Source: Methanoregula sp. SKADARSKE-2 (lineage in GTDB: Archaea; Halobacteriota; Methanomicrobia; Methanomicrobiales; Methanospirillaceae). Taken from it: a stretch of 64,000 nt of DNA. The position numbers were made by a program, and so were the translations under genes. The stretch spans positions 806,001-870,000 of the forward strand of contig CP121470.1 of NCBI GenBank assembly GCA_030919125.1, read 5' to 3'. Below are positions 1 through 8,197 of the stretch, piece after piece. Position 1 is the stretch's first letter, and every line of letters starts with the position of its first letter. The notes beneath the pieces are model-generated. The model was not told where the DNA came from. It was given only the letters and a program-made list of their open reading frames with translations, and did no database searches.

Positions 1-55
1 CCGTTTTTGGGTGTTCAGGGATATAGTAAGCGAAATGAATTAAAAAGGAATGGTT

Positions 56-1060
56 TTAAAGAATGATCTCGATGTCGAGCTTCTCTGCGAGTTCCTTGTA
101 CCGGTTCCTGATGGTTACTTCAGTGACACCGGCTACTTCTGCGACCTCGCGCTGGGTCCGCCTCTCTCCTCCAAGGATTGAGGAGATGTAGATCGCTGCT
201 GCCGCGACACCGGTGGGGCCCCTGCCGCTTGTCAGCTCGCGTTCCCCGGCCTGCCGGAGGATCTCGACTGCACGGCTCTGGACCTCGCCCTTGAGTGTGA
301 GCCCCGAGCAGAACCGCGGGACGTAATCGATGGGTGAGGTCGGGAGGAGCTTGAGTCCGAGTTCGCGGGAGATGAACCGGTAGGTCCTGCCGATCTCCTT
401 ACGCGAGACCCGGGAGACTTCTGCGATCTCATCGAGTGTCCGGGGGACGCTGCACTGGCGGCAGGCCGCGTAGAGCGCAGCTGCTGCCACACCCTCGATG
501 CTCCTTCCCCGGATCAGGTTCTTGTCGACCGCATCGCGGTACACGACCGCCGCGGTCTCACGGACGTTCCTCGGGAGACCAAGAGCGGAAGCCATCCGGT
601 CGAGTTCCGATAAGGCGAAGGCAAGGTTGCGTTCTGTCGCATTGCTGACACGGATGCGTCGCTGCCACTTGCGGAGACGATAGAGCTGTGCCCGGTTCTT
701 GGAGGAGATGGCCCGGCCATAGGAGTCCCGGTTACGCCAGTCGATCATGGTCGAGAGGCCCTTGTCGTGGATCGTGAAGGTCATCGGCGCACCGACACGG
801 GATCGCTTCATCCGCTGGTCGTGGTCGAAGGCTCGCCACTCGGGGCCGCGGTCGATGAAGTCATCGTCGATAACAAGCCCGCAGCTCTGGCAGACGAGCT
901 CTGCCCGTTCGTAGTCATGGACAAGCTGGCGGCCGCCACATTCGGGGCAGACAGTCTCGGTGTGGTTCTCCGCCTTCTTCTCCTGTTCTTTTACTTTCGT
1001 TCTCGACTTGAGAGCTTCTCTCTCGGTCTGGAGGATTTTTAATTTTTCAACTTCTTGCAT
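56..1060 (-). CDS. tfb: Transcription initiation factor IIB (TFB)
   Basis: This is the archaeal general transcription factor that bridges TBP on the TATA box and RNA polymerase. The 334-residue length is usual for the family. A charged N-terminal stretch (residues 1-34) precedes a zinc ribbon with Cys38, Cys41, Cys57 and Cys60. It is followed by the B-reader/linker region ([12 protein letters not shown] and the basic segment after it). Two cyclin-like repeats follow, each with the [17 protein letters not shown] or [14 protein letters not shown] type of core, and a helix-turn-helix near the C-terminus ([18 protein letters not shown]). The ATG is preceded by a GGTGA ribosome-binding site about 7 bases upstream. 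It lies 70 bases downstream of gar1 on the same strand, so the two are probably cotranscribed. No second tfb copy is seen in the window. Confidence 0.98.
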   Translation of the reverse strand: MQEVEKLKILQTEREALKSRTKVKEQEKKAENHTETVCPECGGRQLVHDYERAELVCQSCGLVIDDDFIDRGPEWRAFDHDQRMKRSRVGAPMTFTIHDKGLSTMIDWRNRDSYGRAISSKNRAQLYRLRKWQRRIRVSNATERNLAFALSELDRMASALGLPRNVRETAAVVYRDAVDKNLIRGRSIEGVAAAALYAACRQCSVPRTLDEIAEVSRVSRKEIGRTYRFISRELGLKLLPTSPIDYVPRFCSGLTLKGEVQSRAVEILRQAGERELTSGRGPTGVAAAAIYISSILGGERRTQREVAEVAGVTEVTIRNRYKELAEKLDIEIIL

Positions 1061-1130
1061 CCACGTTCACCAATTCTGGATCTTGTTTTGCTTGCGTGTG
1101 AGTGGGCCGCTTCCGGGCAGGGGATCGATC

Positions 1131-1355
1131 TCACTTCGTGAAGAGTTTGTCGTTTGGCTTGACTGTGCATCTCCCGCGGCAGAGTACAGCTGCGTAGGGG
1201 GCCTTTACATTCCCAAAGAGATCAAGGATCTTCCCGACCGGCTGCATGCGCCGGTCGGTAATCTCACTGTACAATGCGGGAAGCTGCGCGGCATCGCACT
1301 GGATTACCAGCATCCGGTTGCCAATGGTGCTCACCGCTCTTCCAACAACTTTCAC
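1131..1355 (-). CDS. gar1: H/ACA RNP subunit Gar1
   Basis: This is a Gar1-type small beta-barrel protein of the H/ACA guide ribonucleoprotein, which supports Cbf5-dependent pseudouridylation of rRNA. The recognisable core is GKILDLFGNVKAPYAAV, matching the Gar1 signature G-x-I-x-D-x-F-G-x-V-x-x-P-Y. I chose a GTG start at 1353-1355 (protein about 74 residues, beginning VKVVGRAV) because a GAGG ribosome-binding site lies just before it. The reading frame is open back to an ATG at 1409, but that ATG overlaps the likely TATA box and would give an 18-residue extension with no visible function. It lies directly upstream of tfb on the same strand, a common archaeal arrangement. The start is the main uncertainty. 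Confidence 0.85.
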   Translation of the reverse strand: MKVVGRAVSTIGNRMLVIQCDAAQLPALYSEITDRRMQPVGKILDLFGNVKAPYAAVLCRGRCTVKPNDKLFTK

Positions 1356-1391
1356 AACAACCTCGGGGATTTGATGAAATAAATTTAGTAA

Positions 1392-1400
1392 TCTATATAT
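1392..1400 (-). promoter_or_regulatory. Probable TATA box of gar1-tfb
   Basis: An isolated AT run reading CATATATAG on the minus strand lies about 40 bases upstream of the chosen gar1 GTG start. That spacing suits an archaeal TATA box with a short leader. Confidence 0.5.
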
Positions 1401-1449
1401 GTGTGACAACAGAATATAAAAACTTTACGTGAAACTATAAATAGAAAAT

Positions 1450-2103
1450 TCAGGCCCCGAGGAACTCGCCGACATTTAAAGATAGTATCTCCCGGCATTC
1501 GGCTTCGTTCAGCCCGGCACCGCGGGCGATGATCCGTTTCGCGCGTTCGTCGAGGATATCGTGGGGGGCGTGGGCATCCGAATCAACGACGAGCCTGCAT
1601 CCGGCCTCGCGTGCAACACGGGCAACGTGACCGTTGGTCCGGTTGTGTCCTCCCCGCGAGGTAAGCTCCAGGGCAACCCCGGTTTCAGCCGCAAGCATTG
1701 CGTCTTCCACAGTTATGAGCCCCGGGTGGGCAAGGACATTTACGTACCTGGAGTGGCAGGCAGCATGGTTTGTTCCCGGCGCGACTGGTTCAACCGGTGT
1801 TTCGCCATGGACAACGACAATATCCGCCCCCCCCTCTTTTGCGAGTTTTGCGAGTCCTGTAATCTGTTGAGGCGGGACATGGGTGATCTCGACCCCGCAT
1901 AGGAGCTCCACGCCGAAAAGTTTTGCTGACTCCCGCACCTTGAACAATGTTGACAGGACATCGGATGTATTGGATGTATCCACATGATCGGTGATTGCAA
2001 CGGTCGTGTACCCCGTTACCGCCATCCGCCGGATCAGTTCGATCGGGAGCATCTCCCCGTCGGATAATATGGTATGGGTATGAAGATCGTACAGTCCGCT
2101 CAT
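1450..2103 (-). CDS. PHP-domain phosphoesterase (histidinol-phosphatase-like)
   Basis: This is a metal-dependent PHP-family phosphoesterase of about 217 residues; the substrate is unknown. Metal-binding motifs are in the expected order: DLHTHT at the N-terminus, AITDHVD, GVEI, VVHGE, AHPG, and DSDAHAPHD near the C-terminus. The start MSGLYDL is supported by an ATGA overlap with the upstream SRP19 stop codon (2100-2103). A longer in-frame start at 2175 would run inside the SRP19 gene and adds only a charged, non-conserved extension. The coupling with SRP19 suggests co-expression, not a shared pathway. The family includes histidinol phosphatases, polymerase-associated PHP domains and the fold of RNase P protein Rpp30; the complete metal motif here favours an enzyme. 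Confidence 0.85.
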   Translation of the reverse strand: MSGLYDLHTHTILSDGEMLPIELIRRMAVTGYTTVAITDHVDTSNTSDVLSTLFKVRESAKLFGVELLCGVEITHVPPQQITGLAKLAKEGGADIVVVHGETPVEPVAPGTNHAACHSRYVNVLAHPGLITVEDAMLAAETGVALELTSRGGHNRTNGHVARVAREAGCRLVVDSDAHAPHDILDERAKRIIARGAGLNEAECREILSLNVGEFLGA

Positions 2104-2387
2104 CGTATCCCGCCGGTTTTCCCGCTGATTTTCTGTGCGACTCTCTTCATGAGCGCCTCCTTGCTTTCCGTCCATTCAACGACAACCCGTCCCTCCCGCC
2201 GGATCCAGTGCCCGGGGTGGTGGTGCTCATCAGCCCGGTACTTCAGGCCGAGTTTGTCCAGAGCTCGTTCGATCTCGGCAAGGACCGGGGCCTTGGCGCT
2301 GAGTCTGCGCGGGACCCTCCGCCCTTCAGCCCGGGTATACGCTGCATTGAAGTAGCAGGGATAGAGAATGCGCTCACCGTGTTCCAT
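2100..2387 (-). CDS. srp19: Signal recognition particle 19 kDa protein
   Basis: SRP19 binds helices 6 and 8 of 7S RNA and prepares it for SRP54 in cotranslational targeting. The 95-residue protein has the family features: an N-terminal LYPCYFNAAYTRAEGRRVPR segment rich in aromatic and basic residues, the central KAPVLAEIERALDKLGL helix, and a C-terminal lysine/arginine-rich tail with KISGKTGG. Length is normal. It is divergent from hypB, with 55 bases between the start codons, and translationally coupled to the PHP gene downstream. Confidence 0.95.
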   Translation of the reverse strand: MEHGERILYPCYFNAAYTRAEGRRVPRRLSAKAPVLAEIERALDKLGLKYRADEHHHPGHWIRREGRVVVEWTESKEALMKRVAQKISGKTGGIR

Positions 2388-2410
2388 TGCAGGATCGTTT
2401 GTGGGTCAAG

Positions 2411-2418
2411 GTATAAAC
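2411..2418 (+). promoter_or_regulatory. TATA box of hypB
   Basis: GTATAAAC lies 25-32 bases upstream of the hypB ATG. The spacing predicts transcription starting at or next to the start codon, so a leaderless or nearly leaderless hypB mRNA. No ribosome-binding site is seen before the ATG, which agrees with this. Confidence 0.6.
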
Positions 2419-2442
2419 AGTGTACGCTCGTAACGTTCTAGT

Positions 2443-3090
2443 ATGCATCACATAGACGTCAGGATTGAGAAGGATGTCTACGACGTCAACAACAAGCTTG
2501 CCGACAGGAACGCACAGCAGCTGAAGGCACACGGGGTCCGGGCATTCGATCTCCTGGGTGCAATCGGTTCGGGAAAGACGGCGCTTATCGAACGCCTCGT
2601 CCCGATGCTGGCCAAACGGGGCCTCCGGGCGGGTGCGATCGCCGGCGACGTGTATGGTGACGACGATTACAAGCGGATAGTCTCGCTCGGGATTCCCGCG
2701 TTCAACGCGAACACCGGGAAGGAGTGCCATCTCGATGCGCATCTTGTCGAACACGCGATCGATCACCTCCCGCTGGATGAGATCGATCTTCTCTTCATCG
2801 AGAATGTCGGCAACATGGTCTGTCCGACCGACTTCCGGCTCGGGGCGGAGAAACGGATCGTCATTGTGAGCTCAACCGAAGGTGACGATGTGGTAAACAA
2901 GCACCCGATGATGTTCCGCGACTCTACGATCGGCGTTATCAACAAGATCGACCTTGCCCCGTTCGTTGGGGCAAACCTTGACCGAATGGAGAAGGATATC
3001 CGCAGGTACAATCCGGGCATGCCGGTATTCCGGACAAATCTCAAGACTGGGGATGGGATCGCGGCACTGCTCGATACTATCCTTGCCTGA
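2443..3090 (+). CDS. hypB: Hydrogenase nickel incorporation GTPase HypB
   Basis: HypB is a SIMIBI-class GTPase that, with HypA, delivers nickel to [NiFe] hydrogenases. The 215-residue protein has the P-loop GAIGSGKT, a Walker-B-like region LLFIENVGNMVCP, and the NKID guanine-specificity motif. Conserved metal-site residues at the dimer interface are visible in NTGKECHLDAH (Cys, His) and in NMVC (Cys). The histidine-rich N-terminal stretch found in some bacterial HypB proteins is absent, as is usual in archaea. It stands alone here, with no hypA beside it; hypF is about 46 kb away in the same window. A long T tract follows the stop codon and may end transcription. Confidence 0.96.
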   Translation: MHHIDVRIEKDVYDVNNKLADRNAQQLKAHGVRAFDLLGAIGSGKTALIERLVPMLAKRGLRAGAIAGDVYGDDDYKRIVSLGIPAFNANTGKECHLDAHLVEHAIDHLPLDEIDLLFIENVGNMVCPTDFRLGAEKRIVIVSSTEGDDVVNKHPMMFRDSTIGVINKIDLAPFVGANLDRMEKDIRRYNPGMPVFRTNLKTGDGIAALLDTILA

Positions 3091-3125
3091 TCTTTAACAA
3101 CGATCTTTTTCCCGCGCTTTCTCCC

Positions 3126-3137
3126 GTTTTTTTTTAA
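3126..3137 (+). terminator. Poly-T tract after hypB
   Basis: A run of about nine or ten T residues sits roughly 40 bases after the hypB stop. Archaeal RNA polymerase can terminate at such oligo-T tracts without a hairpin. Confidence 0.4.
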
Positions 3138-3201
3138 AAAAAAAGCCGTCCCGGAAATGCCGGTAGATGCCGGAGACTCTTACGACCGATCGGGGAATTA
3201 C

Positions 3202-3231
3202 TATAAATAATCCTGAAGGGAATATATAGAG
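3202..3231 (+). promoter_or_regulatory. Promoter region of rps8e (two TATA-like boxes)
   Basis: Two AT-rich elements, CTATAAATA (3201-3209) and AATATATAG (3221-3229), lie 50-80 bases upstream of the S8e ATG. Either could be the TATA box; the first with a short leader containing the GGAG ribosome-binding site is the more likely. Confidence 0.5.
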
Positions 3232-3280
3232 CACCATCTTCGGGAATTCGTTCCCGCGGAATACATGATGGAGTAACACT

Positions 3281-3658
3281 ATGCTCTGGCAGGGAGAATC
3301 AGTTCGAAAGGTAACCGGAGGCAGGCGCCGACCGGCAGCAATGAAGCGGAGAGCAGAGATCGGGCTTGCACCCGCAGACACCCATATCGGTGCAGAGCGG
3401 CGGCGCATCGTCCGGACATTCGGCGGAAACCAGAAGATCCGCGCCCTCCGTGCAGAGATGGTCAGCGTGACCAACCCGGCAAACGGGGAGACAAAGAAGG
3501 TCAGGATTGAGAACGTGCTGGAGAACGGTGCAAACCCGAACTACGTGCGGCGGAATCTCCTGACCAAGGGCGCAATTGTCAGGACCGAGATCGGCAAGGC
3601 CCGGATCACGAGCCGCCCTGGTCAGGACGGGGTTATCAACGCCGTGTTACTCGCATAA
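3281..3658 (+). CDS. rps8e: 30S ribosomal protein S8e
   Basis: This is a small-subunit ribosomal protein of 125 residues shared by archaea and eukaryotes. The N-terminus MLWQGESVRKVTGGRRRP and the internal ENVLENGANPNYVRRN and TKGAIVRTEIGKARITSRPGQDG segments are the family hallmarks. A GGAG ribosome-binding site lies about 10 bases before the ATG. It is monocistronic by appearance: promoter elements upstream and a hairpin plus T tract downstream. Confidence 0.97.
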   Translation: MLWQGESVRKVTGGRRRPAAMKRRAEIGLAPADTHIGAERRRIVRTFGGNQKIRALRAEMVSVTNPANGETKKVRIENVLENGANPNYVRRNLLTKGAIVRTEIGKARITSRPGQDGVINAVLLA

Positions 3659-3703
3659 GCACAATATCATCCGTGAAAGACAGCAGTAAAGAGCTCAGTG
3701 GGA

Positions 3704-3720
3704 AAAACCCTGCGGGTTTT
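3704..3720 (+). terminator. Hairpin after rps8e
   Basis: A perfect 7-bp stem (AAAACCC / GGGTTTT) with a 3-base loop lies 45 bases after the S8e stop codon, followed by a C/T-rich stretch with a run of six T residues at about 3737. It may end or protect the S8e transcript 3' end. Confidence 0.5.
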
Positions 3721-3796
3721 CTCCTCTGCAGCACTGTTTTTTAGAGAACCCGTCTTTCGTAATCTTTTTTCTCTGGAGAATTTCAATAGCTAAGCT

Positions 3797-4219
3797 ATGC
3801 GAAGGATCTATTATCGTTTCCCTCAGCGGGTGGATCTCTCGTTTGCTATGGGAATGCCCTTTAACGAGACCCTCAAATATATTGCCGGGTTCGACAACCA
3901 TGAATCGACGAAGACGACCGGTAAAGAACTGATAAGGGTCAGGACCAAGGTCCAGGTTGCAGTCGATCGTGCCACGTTTGGCGAGATCACCCCTGATCTT
4001 CTCCGCCCCGGGGTCATCACCGAATCGGTCGATCTCCAGATCTCGGTGCTCGCGCTCGCGCTCCGGGGTGGTGGCAAGGTGCCGATCGCCAACGGGATCT
4101 TCTACCTCCGGCTCACGGATGGCGTCTCACGGACTGACATCGACATCGCAAAGGATGGGAGAGGCGAAGGGCTCGACGCGCTCGATGTAAAACGAATTCT
4201 CCTGGGTGCCCCCGGTTGA
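3797..4219 (+). CDS. Conserved hypothetical protein paired with DUF2240
   Basis: I do not recognise this 140-residue protein. It opens with MRRIYYRFPQRVDLSFAMGM and has no signal peptide or membrane segment. The middle (TPDLLRPGVITESVDLQISVL, shown here in part) and the C-terminal DALDVKRILLGAPG look like a compact soluble domain. A second possible ATG lies at residue 17; neither start has a clear ribosome-binding site. Its stop codon overlaps the TTG start of the DUF2240 gene, so the two are probably translated together and may work together. Confidence 0.6.
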   Translation: MRRIYYRFPQRVDLSFAMGMPFNETLKYIAGFDNHESTKTTGKELIRVRTKVQVAVDRATFGEITPDLLRPGVITESVDLQISVLALALRGGGKVPIANGIFYLRLTDGVSRTDIDIAKDGRGEGLDALDVKRILLGAPG

Positions 4220-4677
4220 CCCTGCAGCTTACGCTCGCCGCCCCGTTCAAGCATTCGCGAAAGGCGGGAATGCGCAAGAACGAGCTCGTCTACTATTACG
4301 CACTCGACCGGAAATGGATGAGCACGGAGCAGGCAAACCTCCTACTCCGGCGGGCCGGGGAGGATGGGCTCATCCGGGAGGAGAACGGGGTCTTCTCGCC
4401 GGTTTTCGATCTGGCATCCGTCTCGATCCCGGTCGGGTTCAAACCGACGTCGGCGATATTCGAACGGAACGATCCGGTCCAGGTGATGATCGGCAGGATA
4501 GCCTCTGCGGCAAAAATCTCCGAGACCGAAGTTGTCGCGGAGATGAACGGCATTATCAAAACCGGGTTCGATACCTATCTCCTCCCGCCGGCCGCACTCA
4601 TCCTTCTTGCGAAAAAATACCGGGTCCCGTTCGAGGACCTGCGTGACGGTCTCCGGCAGAGCATAGAGAAGGCATAA
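4216..4677 (+). CDS. DUF2240 family protein
   Basis: A 153-residue protein that I match to the archaeal DUF2240 family by pattern memory. It starts with TTG at 4216, overlapping the previous stop codon. The N-terminal part (FKHSRKAGMRKNELVYYYALDRKWMS, given only in part here) followed by LLLRRAGEDGLIREENGVFSP resembles a winged helix. A linker and a C-terminal helical domain (DRIASAAKISETEV-like region, then YLLPPAALILLAKKYRVP) follow. The function of the family is unknown; DNA or RNA binding is a reasonable guess. Confidence 0.7.
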   Translation: MTLQLTLAAPFKHSRKAGMRKNELVYYYALDRKWMSTEQANLLLRRAGEDGLIREENGVFSPVFDLASVSIPVGFKPTSAIFERNDPVQVMIGRIASAAKISETEVVAEMNGIIKTGFDTYLLPPAALILLAKKYRVPFEDLRDGLRQSIEKA

Positions 4678-4826
4678 TACAATTCCACCAGCCCCGCCTC
4701 TTTTTAAAAAAGAAGTTTCCGGAGTACCGGAAATTCTCTCCCCGCTTCCGCGGATAACAAAGTATTTCGCATATTTCCCGGCAATAATTAGTAGCTCCAG
4801 TACTCCTGGACGGGACGTGAGGTTTC

Positions 4827-5021
4827 ATGAGAAGGAAGAGGCAGAATGTATGGGACAAACCCTGGGTTCTTGTATCGACAATCGCCGGCTTTGTCATTGT
4901 TCTTGCAATGGCAGGAATCTTCTTTATGGACAGTGGCTCGGGAGCAGCCGCAGCCCCGGATGAAACGGTTACGACGGCACCCACGCAGGCGGTTACTCCC
5001 GTGCAGGGAAAGACCCCGTAA
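4827..5021 (+). CDS. Small single-pass membrane protein
   Basis: A 64-residue protein with a basic N-terminus (MRRKRQNVWDKPW), one hydrophobic helix at about residues 15-33 (VLVSTIAGFVIVLAMAGIFF), and a short Ala/Thr/Pro-rich tail that should lie outside the cell. A GTGAGG ribosome-binding site precedes the ATG. No family is recognised. Such short N-anchored proteins with Thr/Pro-rich tails are frequent in methanogen genomes. It stands alone, convergent with rps6e. Confidence 0.6.
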   Translation: MRRKRQNVWDKPWVLVSTIAGFVIVLAMAGIFFMDSGSGAAAAPDETVTTAPTQAVTPVQGKTP

Positions 5022-5071
5022 TCGACGCCCCTTGCAAGGAGGACTCCGGATAAAATCCGAAAAAAAGTATC

Positions 5072-5497
5072 TTATCTTCTTCCGGCCTTTGCCGACTTCT
5101 CTTTCTTCTCGCCTTCGACCTTCGGGAAGATCTCGTCGAGAGTCTTCTCCCCGTACGCAGTCACGCGCGCGTTGATCTGCACAAAGTCAGGGGTGATCTC
5201 GTTTGACCGGATTGCCTTTCGCCTGCGTTCCCCTTCCATAGTGGGATGGAACCCTACGCCGCCGGCGAGGAGGACTTTCTTACGCCCTGCACCGGGCAGG
5301 CCCTTGCGTGCGGTTGTCCCCGTCCGGTCGGATGCCCCGGTGATCTCGATCTTGTACCCTGCGAGCCCGAGGGATCCCGCATCGAATTCATCCCCGATCT
5401 TCTTTCCCACGATTGCACTTGCAACGCCGCCGGTTGCGTCGACATTGTAGGCGCGACCGGTCTTGGGATCTGATACTACGAATTTGAAATCTGACAT
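5072..5497 (-). CDS. rps6e: 30S ribosomal protein S6e
   Basis: Small-subunit ribosomal protein of 141 residues. The start MSDFKFVVSDPKTGRAYNV and the glycine-rich core ITGASDRTGTTARKGLPG and GVGFHPTMEGERRRK are diagnostic of S6e; the C-terminus is a lysine/arginine tail. A GAGGA ribosome-binding site lies before the ATG. It follows infB by about 150 bases on the same strand, a neighbourhood seen in many archaea. Confidence 0.97.
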   Translation of the reverse strand: MSDFKFVVSDPKTGRAYNVDATGGVASAIVGKKIGDEFDAGSLGLAGYKIEITGASDRTGTTARKGLPGAGRKKVLLAGGVGFHPTMEGERRRKAIRSNEITPDFVQINARVTAYGEKTLDEIFPKVEGEKKEKSAKAGRR

Positions 5498-5646
5498 ACT
5501 GATTCCTCTTTATTGGTTCTCAATTTAAAAACCCGGATGGATTTTTTCACGTCTCCGGCTGCCGGCATATCCGCCTACACATGAGAAGTACCCATTTTGT
5601 TTGACCGGTACGATATTAAATCCTCGCTAGCCCGGTTCCGGAATTT

Positions 5647-7425
5647 TTACTTACCCCAGAATGGTTCGGTCTTGCGCCGCATCGAGGTATACTCTTCAAG
5701 AACTTCTTGCGTACCCGGGTTCAGGGTTTTCATCATCTCTTTCTCGAGCACCTTAACGTGCCGCTCAGGAATATTGACGAACAGGTCGTCCCCGACATTT
5801 ACCTGCCTGCCGACCGTAGCACCTTCGATCGAGATCGCAACCTCGAGACCTGCATCCGCCTCGCGGATCGTCTCCTGCCGGAGCTGCATGGTTTTTAAGT
5901 GACCGACCTTCTTCCCGTCGAGCTTGATCAGTTCCACATCGCTGCGCAGTTTGCCGCTGAGCACCCGCACCCCCACGACCGCAGGGTTGCTCTGCCGGAA
6001 GACACAGTCAGGGAGGAGCCGGATCTTCGCCGGCATGACAACGTGCTCGAACCGCAGCTTCTCCTGGAGCCGCTTCTGCTCGTCCCGCCACCCGACGTAC
6101 TGATCGATGAGCTGGTAGATCACCCGCCCTTCGAAGACCTTCACCTGGGTGTACAGCGGGTCCCTGATCATGTCCGCAGCATCCGGGAGGATGGGGGTAT
6201 TGAATGAGAGGAGTACCCGGAAGACCGGGTTCTTGATAGTCTCGGTCTCGATGAGGTCGTGCCTGCTCACGGCCCCGACCTCTGCACGCATGACCCCGAT
6301 CCCTTTCCCGTCGAGCTCCTTGCAGAGCGCTTCGAGCGCTCCGATCGTGTCTGCCTTTATCACGATCCCTTCCTCCGCAAGGTTGATGTGGATCTCGGTC
6401 ATCTCTCTGCGGATCTTCTCTTCGATCTCCTCCCGGTTCCCCCGGATGACAAAGAATGGCGATCCCGCGATCACACCTTCGAGATTTGGCGCCGTGACCT
6501 TGATCCCCGCGGCGGCTGCAACCGATTTAACCCGCTCGAACTTATCCTCGATGAGGATCTCTTTCATGGGCCGGGGTTTCAGGAGCGACCGGACTTTTGT
6601 CACGAGAAGATCGTCCTGAGATGCGACCGCGATCTCGTCCCCGATAGCCAGCGTCCCGTCGTACAGGATGACATCGAGGGTTGTCCCGAGACCCCGCTCT
6701 TCCTTGACCTCGAGGACGGTTCCGGCCCCCGGGCCTTCAACCGCAAGCGTGAGAGCCTCGCCCATGTACCGCTGGGCAAGCCCGATCATGATGAGAAGGA
6801 GGTCCGATATCCCCTCACCTGTGTGTGCGCTCACGGGAACGATCGCAAGGTTGCGCCGGAAATCGGAGACCCGGTCGAACCGGTCTGCGGAGAAATCGAG
6901 TTCGGAGAGTTTCCCCACGACCTCGTAGGTCTTCTTCTCCACGTCGGTCCTTACCCGCTCGTTCTGTTTGGCAAACGATGAGAGGAACGATTCGTTTGCA
7001 TTCACCCTCCAGCCGTGGATGCGGTCGATCTTTGTCGCTGCGATCACAAACGGGGTCTTGCAGTTACGGAGGATCTGGAGCGCCTCGATGGTCTGGGGCT
7101 GGAAACCCTGATTGATGTCCACGATGAGGATTGCCATGTCGGCAAGGGCCCCGCCCCGGGCCCGGAGGGTCGTGAACGCGTGATGGCCGGGGGTGTCGAT
7201 AAAGAGAAGCCCGGGAATATTGATGGGCATCTTTCCCATGGTCCCGCTCATCGTGCGTATCGCTTCGATGGGAACGATGGTGGCGCCGATATGCTGGGTG
7301 ATGGCCCCGACTTCGGAGGTCACGACCGATGAGCCGCGGATCCGGTCGAGAAGCGAAGTTTTTCCGTGATCCACATGCCCCATGACACACACAATCGGCG
7401 TCCTGATCTTCGGATTCTCCGCCAT
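5647..7425 (-). CDS. infB: Translation initiation factor aIF5B
   Basis: This is the archaeal aIF5B/IF2-type GTPase that promotes ribosomal subunit joining. The GTPase domain starts almost at the N-terminus with GHVDHGKT, followed by DTPGHHAF and the TKID motif. Domain II and III beta-barrels and an alpha-beta-alpha region follow, then a C-terminal beta-barrel with the DVEL, VGHLKTMQ and EVAISIEG segments. I chose the ATG at 7425 (MAENPKIRT) because a GGAGG ribosome-binding site lies just upstream; the TTG at 7443 would place that site inside the gene. The protein is then 592 residues, normal for archaeal aIF5B, which lacks the long bacterial/eukaryotic N-terminal region. No intein is present. 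Confidence 0.97.
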   Translation of the reverse strand: MAENPKIRTPIVCVMGHVDHGKTSLLDRIRGSSVVTSEVGAITQHIGATIVPIEAIRTMSGTMGKMPINIPGLLFIDTPGHHAFTTLRARGGALADMAILIVDINQGFQPQTIEALQILRNCKTPFVIAATKIDRIHGWRVNANESFLSSFAKQNERVRTDVEKKTYEVVGKLSELDFSADRFDRVSDFRRNLAIVPVSAHTGEGISDLLLIMIGLAQRYMGEALTLAVEGPGAGTVLEVKEERGLGTTLDVILYDGTLAIGDEIAVASQDDLLVTKVRSLLKPRPMKEILIEDKFERVKSVAAAAGIKVTAPNLEGVIAGSPFFVIRGNREEIEEKIRREMTEIHINLAEEGIVIKADTIGALEALCKELDGKGIGVMRAEVGAVSRHDLIETETIKNPVFRVLLSFNTPILPDAADMIRDPLYTQVKVFEGRVIYQLIDQYVGWRDEQKRLQEKLRFEHVVMPAKIRLLPDCVFRQSNPAVVGVRVLSGKLRSDVELIKLDGKKVGHLKTMQLRQETIREADAGLEVAISIEGATVGRQVNVGDDLFVNIPERHVKVLEKEMMKTLNPGTQEVLEEYTSMRRKTEPFWGK

Positions 7426-7729
7426 ACGTACCACACCCTCCAATCCCTGCCCGAACCGGGATAAAAATATTGGAACTCCCGCACGCGAGGCACTTTTAAA
7501 GCCGGCCGCGCTCTCCTGTTTTTCAAGGAATACTGTTCAGAGCCACCTGATATATAATGAACTTCCGACCCTATTAATAGTCGCCCACAAGGATGGCGAA
7601 GGGACGGGTTCTCAAGTCCCTCCTGAAAGGGAATCACCGGGTCGGGAAAGGGGATAGATTAATGTGAGACCGGTCCTAATGTAAAAGGGACATTTGCCGG
7701 ATATTCTGGCAGTGTACAGTCACCCGTAT

Positions 7730-7802
7730 GCCGGGGTGGGGTAGTTGGTTATCCTAGAGGATTGTGGATCCTCCGACCCGGGTTCGAATCTCGGCCCCGG
7801 CC
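7730..7802 (+). tRNA. tRNA-His (GTG)
   Basis: A full cloverleaf folds by eye: acceptor GCCGGGG (7730-7736) pairs with CCCCGGC (7795-7801); the anticodon stem GAGGA/TCCTC encloses loop TTGTGGA, with anticodon GTG at 7764-7766; the T arm is 7778-7794 with loop TTCGAAT. The discriminator base is C73 (7802), as expected for tRNA-His. The base before the acceptor stem (7729) is T, so the G-1 that histidyl-tRNA synthetase needs is not encoded here. No intron and no encoded CCA are seen. Confidence 0.96.
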
Positions 7803-8197
7803 TCTTATTTTCACGGTTTTTCATGACCCGGGACCTCCGGCATTGTTATCGCGCTCGACGCTGTTCTCGTTCTCCCGTGGGTCGGCAGGCGGGAGGAAGA
7901 GGATGGCAGATCCGCCGGAAAACGTTGAAAACAATCGGCTCAGACGCTGGTTGATCGCGGCAGAGAAGGAAGACTTAGGATTTCAATCACCACCTCGTTT
8001 TTATTCCGGTCCGGATAAATGAATAAAGACCTCCACGTACCTGCTATAATTCCGTCCGGCCGCTGACGATGCAATCGCGCAAATCGGGGAGGGCGGCCCG
8101 GATCTCTTCTCCCGGCCACCAAGTACATTTTTGTACATGGGGCGCCAACCTGCACCAAATCCCCCGGGATCGAGCGATCCCGGTAAATGGAGCGTTC
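7803..8197. other. Intergenic stretch after tRNA-His
   Basis: About 395 bases with no gene I can support. A T-rich stretch right after the tRNA may end its transcript. The reading frame of the following methyltransferase is open upstream to about 8069, but that part has atypical composition and no ribosome-binding site. Confidence 0.5.
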
